NCBI GenBank assembly: GCA_014879445.1
Contig: JACSSC010000025.1
Location: 1 to 64,000, forward strand
DNA: 64,000 bases
Source: Candidatus Competibacteraceae bacterium
GTDB lineage: Bacteria > Bacteroidota > Bacteroidia > CAIKAF01
Direction of reading: 5' to 3'
Positions 62,113 through 64,000 of this stretch are shown piece by piece. A model generated the notes under the pieces. It worked only from the letters and a program-made list of their open reading frames with translations. It searched no databases and had not been told where the DNA came from. The position numbers and the translations under genes are program-made. Each line of letters opens with the position of its first letter. Within the stretch, counting starts at the first letter, position 1.

Positions 62113-63659
62113 TGCAACAAGAAATTGAGATCTCACTTTGGCCTGAAGAGACCGGCAACGACTCCATTATTAAGCAAAAAATTCTGAGTATATTACAACT
62201 TCATGATTCCGAAACCATCCATTATACATTGCATAAATATTCCATTGATGCACGATCAAAACATGTAAAAATACGACAGCGATATCAGGTTTGGATAGGA
62301 GAAAATCCCCTCCCACAAGAACAAGTTGAGCCCATATTTCAAAATGTAAGTTGTGCCGAACCTGTGCACATCGTTGGGGCAGGGCCTGCCGGCCTTTTTG
62401 CCGCATTACAGTTAATCGAAAAAGGTAAAAAACCAATCATCATAGAACGCGGAAAAGATGTAAAAAGTCGTAGACGCGATATCGCTGACCTTACCAAAAA
62501 CCATATCGTTCATCCCAACTCCAATTACTGCTTTGGCGAAGGAGGCGCAGGCGCCTATTCAGATGGAAAACTATACACCCGATCCGACAAACGTGGGGAT
62601 GTAAAACAGGTGTTGCATTTATTACACTTCTTTGGTGCCGACAAGGATATACTTGTTAATGCAAAAGCACACATTGGCACTAACAAATTGCCAAAAGTGA
62701 TCGAAAATATTCGCAATTTTATCTTATCTGCCGGTGGAGAGATTCACTTTTCTAGTCGGTTTGATAATTTTTTTATTCGAGATCAACAATTAATAGCCAT
62801 ATCCGTTAATCAACAACGCATAGAAACCAATCGCCTGATACTAGCAACAGGACACTCTGCTCGCGACGTGTACGATTTGTTGCACAACAATAAAATTTTA
62901 ATGGAGGCAAAGCCCATTGCAATGGGCGTTAGAGTTGAACATCCTCAAATGCTGATAGATCAACTCCAATATCATACACCCAATCGCAATCCGCATCTAC
63001 CACCTGCCTATTATAGCTTATCTGCTCAGATAGATGGACGAGGCGTATATTCATTTTGTATGTGTCCGGGTGGTATTGTGGCTCCATGCGCAACTGCCCC
63101 AGGCGAAATTGTAACCAATGGGTGGTCGCCATCAAAACGAAACAACCCGTTAGCAAATTCAGGCATTGTTGTTGAACTTACTCTTCAAGATATTTTCGAA
63201 ATCACAAAACGAAACGACGCTATGGCAACGCTTAGTTTACAAACTCAAATTGAAAAAAATGCCTGCGTTGGAGGGCCAAATAGTCAAATCGCACCGGCTC
63301 AAAGAATGGACGATTTTGTACATAACCGAGTTTCTTCTAACCTGCCCGAGAGTTCCTACTTACCTGGGATATCATCCGCCTCATTATCAGATATTTTACC
63401 TGTGTCAATTACCCAAAAACTTCAAAAAGCATTTTTTGTTTTTGGACAAAAAATGAAAGGGTATTATACCCATGAAGCCCTCCTAATTGCCCCCGAAACC
63501 CGAACATCAAGCCCCGTTCGCATACCCCGAAATATTGACAATTTTCAACACATCTCATTATCAGGGCTTTACCCATGTGGAGAGGGAGCTGGATATGCTG
63601 GAGGTATTGTGTCAGCAGCTATCGACGGCATGAGATCTGCCTCATACTCAGCACTATAA
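62112..63659 (+). CDS. FAD-dependent oxidoreductase (NAD(P)/FAD-binding)
   Basis: A 515-residue flavoprotein. An N-terminal segment of about 85 residues precedes the dinucleotide-binding motif HIVGAGPAGLFAALQL; then RGKDVKSRRRDI, NYCFGEGGAGAYSDGKLYTR and a GD-type motif close to the C-terminus (GLYPCGEGAGYAGGIVSAAIDG). This is the pattern of a family of bacterial FAD-dependent oxidoreductases (COG2509-like) of unknown substrate. The gene overlaps porT's stop by one base, so they are co-translated, and a role linked to quinone or envelope metabolism is possible. Confidence 0.85.
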   Translation: MQQEIEISLWPEETGNDSIIKQKILSILQLHDSETIHYTLHKYSIDARSKHVKIRQRYQVWIGENPLPQEQVEPIFQNVSCAEPVHIVGAGPAGLFAALQLIEKGKKPIIIERGKDVKSRRRDIADLTKNHIVHPNSNYCFGEGGAGAYSDGKLYTRSDKRGDVKQVLHLLHFFGADKDILVNAKAHIGTNKLPKVIENIRNFILSAGGEIHFSSRFDNFFIRDQQLIAISVNQQRIETNRLILATGHSARDVYDLLHNNKILMEAKPIAMGVRVEHPQMLIDQLQYHTPNRNPHLPPAYYSLSAQIDGRGVYSFCMCPGGIVAPCATAPGEIVTNGWSPSKRNNPLANSGIVVELTLQDIFEITKRNDAMATLSLQTQIEKNACVGGPNSQIAPAQRMDDFVHNRVSSNLPESSYLPGISSASLSDILPVSITQKLQKAFFVFGQKMKGYYTHEALLIAPETRTSSPVRIPRNIDNFQHISLSGLYPCGEGAGYAGGIVSAAIDGMRSASYSAL

Positions 63660-63757
63660 TTTTTCTCAACGGTGGTATTGTGAATAAAACGTATGTTAAA
63701 AAATTGGCGAAACTGCTTCTAAATACCTATCTTTCGTTAAACTTTAAATCCAGGCCT

Positions 63758-63946
63758 ATGAACATAACTATGCTTGATTACGCAAAAACCATCCTGGAAA
63801 AAGTAAGCTTTGATGTCAAACTTTTTAAAAAAGAGTTTGATAAAGCTGTAAAAGTATTAATGCCGGAAGAAGTAAATGAATTGATTTGTTGGATTAAAAA
63901 TCATTTTGAAGGACAACCGGTACTTAAAGTGTTGGAAGCGTACTAA
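63758..63946 (+). CDS. Small conserved Bacteroidota protein, unknown
   Basis: 62 residues from the ATG at 63758 (MNITMLDYAKTILEKVSFD), the natural start; the track's 63575 start runs inside the end of the FAD gene. The sequence LDYAKTILEKVSFDVKLFKK followed by a short helical tail ending VLKVLEAY is known to me as a widespread small protein in Bacteroidota without assigned function. It is about 98 bases downstream of the oxidoreductase, ending in a terminator. Confidence 0.75.
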   Translation: MNITMLDYAKTILEKVSFDVKLFKKEFDKAVKVLMPEEVNELICWIKNHFEGQPVLKVLEAY

Positions 63947-63968
63947 TTTTACGCCCATTTTGTTTTGT

Positions 63969-63999
63969 ACCCTGATGAAGCCACTCATCAGGGTTTTTT
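63969..63999 (+). terminator. Terminator at the window edge
   Basis: ACCCTGATGA-agccac-TCATCAGGGT is a perfect 10-base stem with a 6-base loop, followed by a T-run (tttttt). It ends the group from ubiE to the small protein. Confidence 0.9.
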
Positions 64000-64000
64000 A

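Noticed and set aside
63575-63757. N-terminal 61 residues of the last ORF
   Set aside because: They overlap the 3' end of the FAD oxidoreductase gene in another frame; the conserved protein begins at 63758.
1-64000. tRNA, rRNA, prophage and known defence-system genes
   Set aside because: Read through the intergenic regions and ORF list without finding cloverleaf-like sequences, rRNA fragments, phage structural genes or recognised defence cores; absence is by inspection only.

Overview
The window is a gene-dense, AT-rich chromosomal segment of a member of the phylum Bacteroidota, most likely a free-living lineage outside the Bacteroidales. The evidence is several surface proteins with type IX secretion (T9SS) C-terminal sorting domains, PorT and PorP/SprF homologues, SusC/TonB-type outer-membrane receptors with carboxypeptidase-regulatory N-termini, a three-subunit succinate dehydrogenase of the cytochrome b558 class, BshC, WbqC, HYC_CC_PP, DUF6702 and DUF6580 proteins, and promoters that fit TTG-N17-23-TAnnTTTG rather than the E. 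coli consensus. I cannot place it below phylum or class. I see no rRNA, tRNA, CRISPR array, insertion sequence or prophage.

Layout. 1-1836 is the 3' end of a large Ig-repeat adhesin with a gliding-motility type sorting domain. 1837-2755 is a gene-free gap holding a GC-rich, heavily palindromic element. 2756-3923 encodes two paralogous exported proteins. 4200-6891 is an overlapping hydrolase / PF10136 membrane protein pair. 6906-10464 is the sdhCAB operon. 10640-17124 has an AsmA-like protein, a LysE exporter, an M1 peptidase and a HupE/UreJ protein. 17147-20107 has a DUF6702 protein and an outer-membrane barrel. 20111-22741 is a histidine kinase, response regulator and thioredoxin group, divergent from a cysteine-rich HYC_CC_PP protein and a TonB receptor (22850-25646). 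25640-30988 has ComF, a 1194-residue outer-membrane protein and PorP/SprF. 31083-38834 has a newly noticed 53-residue membrane protein, a SPOR protein, exonuclease III, an IMPase, a long Lgt, an M61 peptidase and an M43 protease carrying a T9SS signal. 39103-47170 is bshC, rplS, an M19-type peptidase, DUF6580, lepB, wbqC and a T9SS cargo. 47222-51323 has a radical SAM enzyme, an SDR, a polytopic membrane protein and an RlmI-type methyltransferase. 51462-52939 is an ECF sigma, a membrane partner and a Spy-like protein. 53043-55867 has two more T9SS cargos. 55944-63946 has rlmD, an aminotransferase, trkH, a menaquinone methyltransferase, porT, an FAD oxidoreductase and a small conserved protein.

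How they fit together. Respiratory genes (sdhCAB, menaquinone methyltransferase) sit among envelope-biogenesis genes (lgt, lepB, porT, porP, AsmA-like) and T9SS cargos (adhesin, metalloprotease, beta-propeller). Two regulatory modules look self-contained: the kinase/regulator facing the HYC_CC_PP-TonB receptor pair, for which metal homeostasis is my inference, and the ECF sigma triad, an inferred envelope-stress unit. Most of the window is ordinary Bacteroidota core and accessory content. The best leads for something undescribed are the structured intergenic element, the His-tailed 53-residue protein, the HYC_CC_PP region and the ECF triad. I found no clear novel defence or mobile system.
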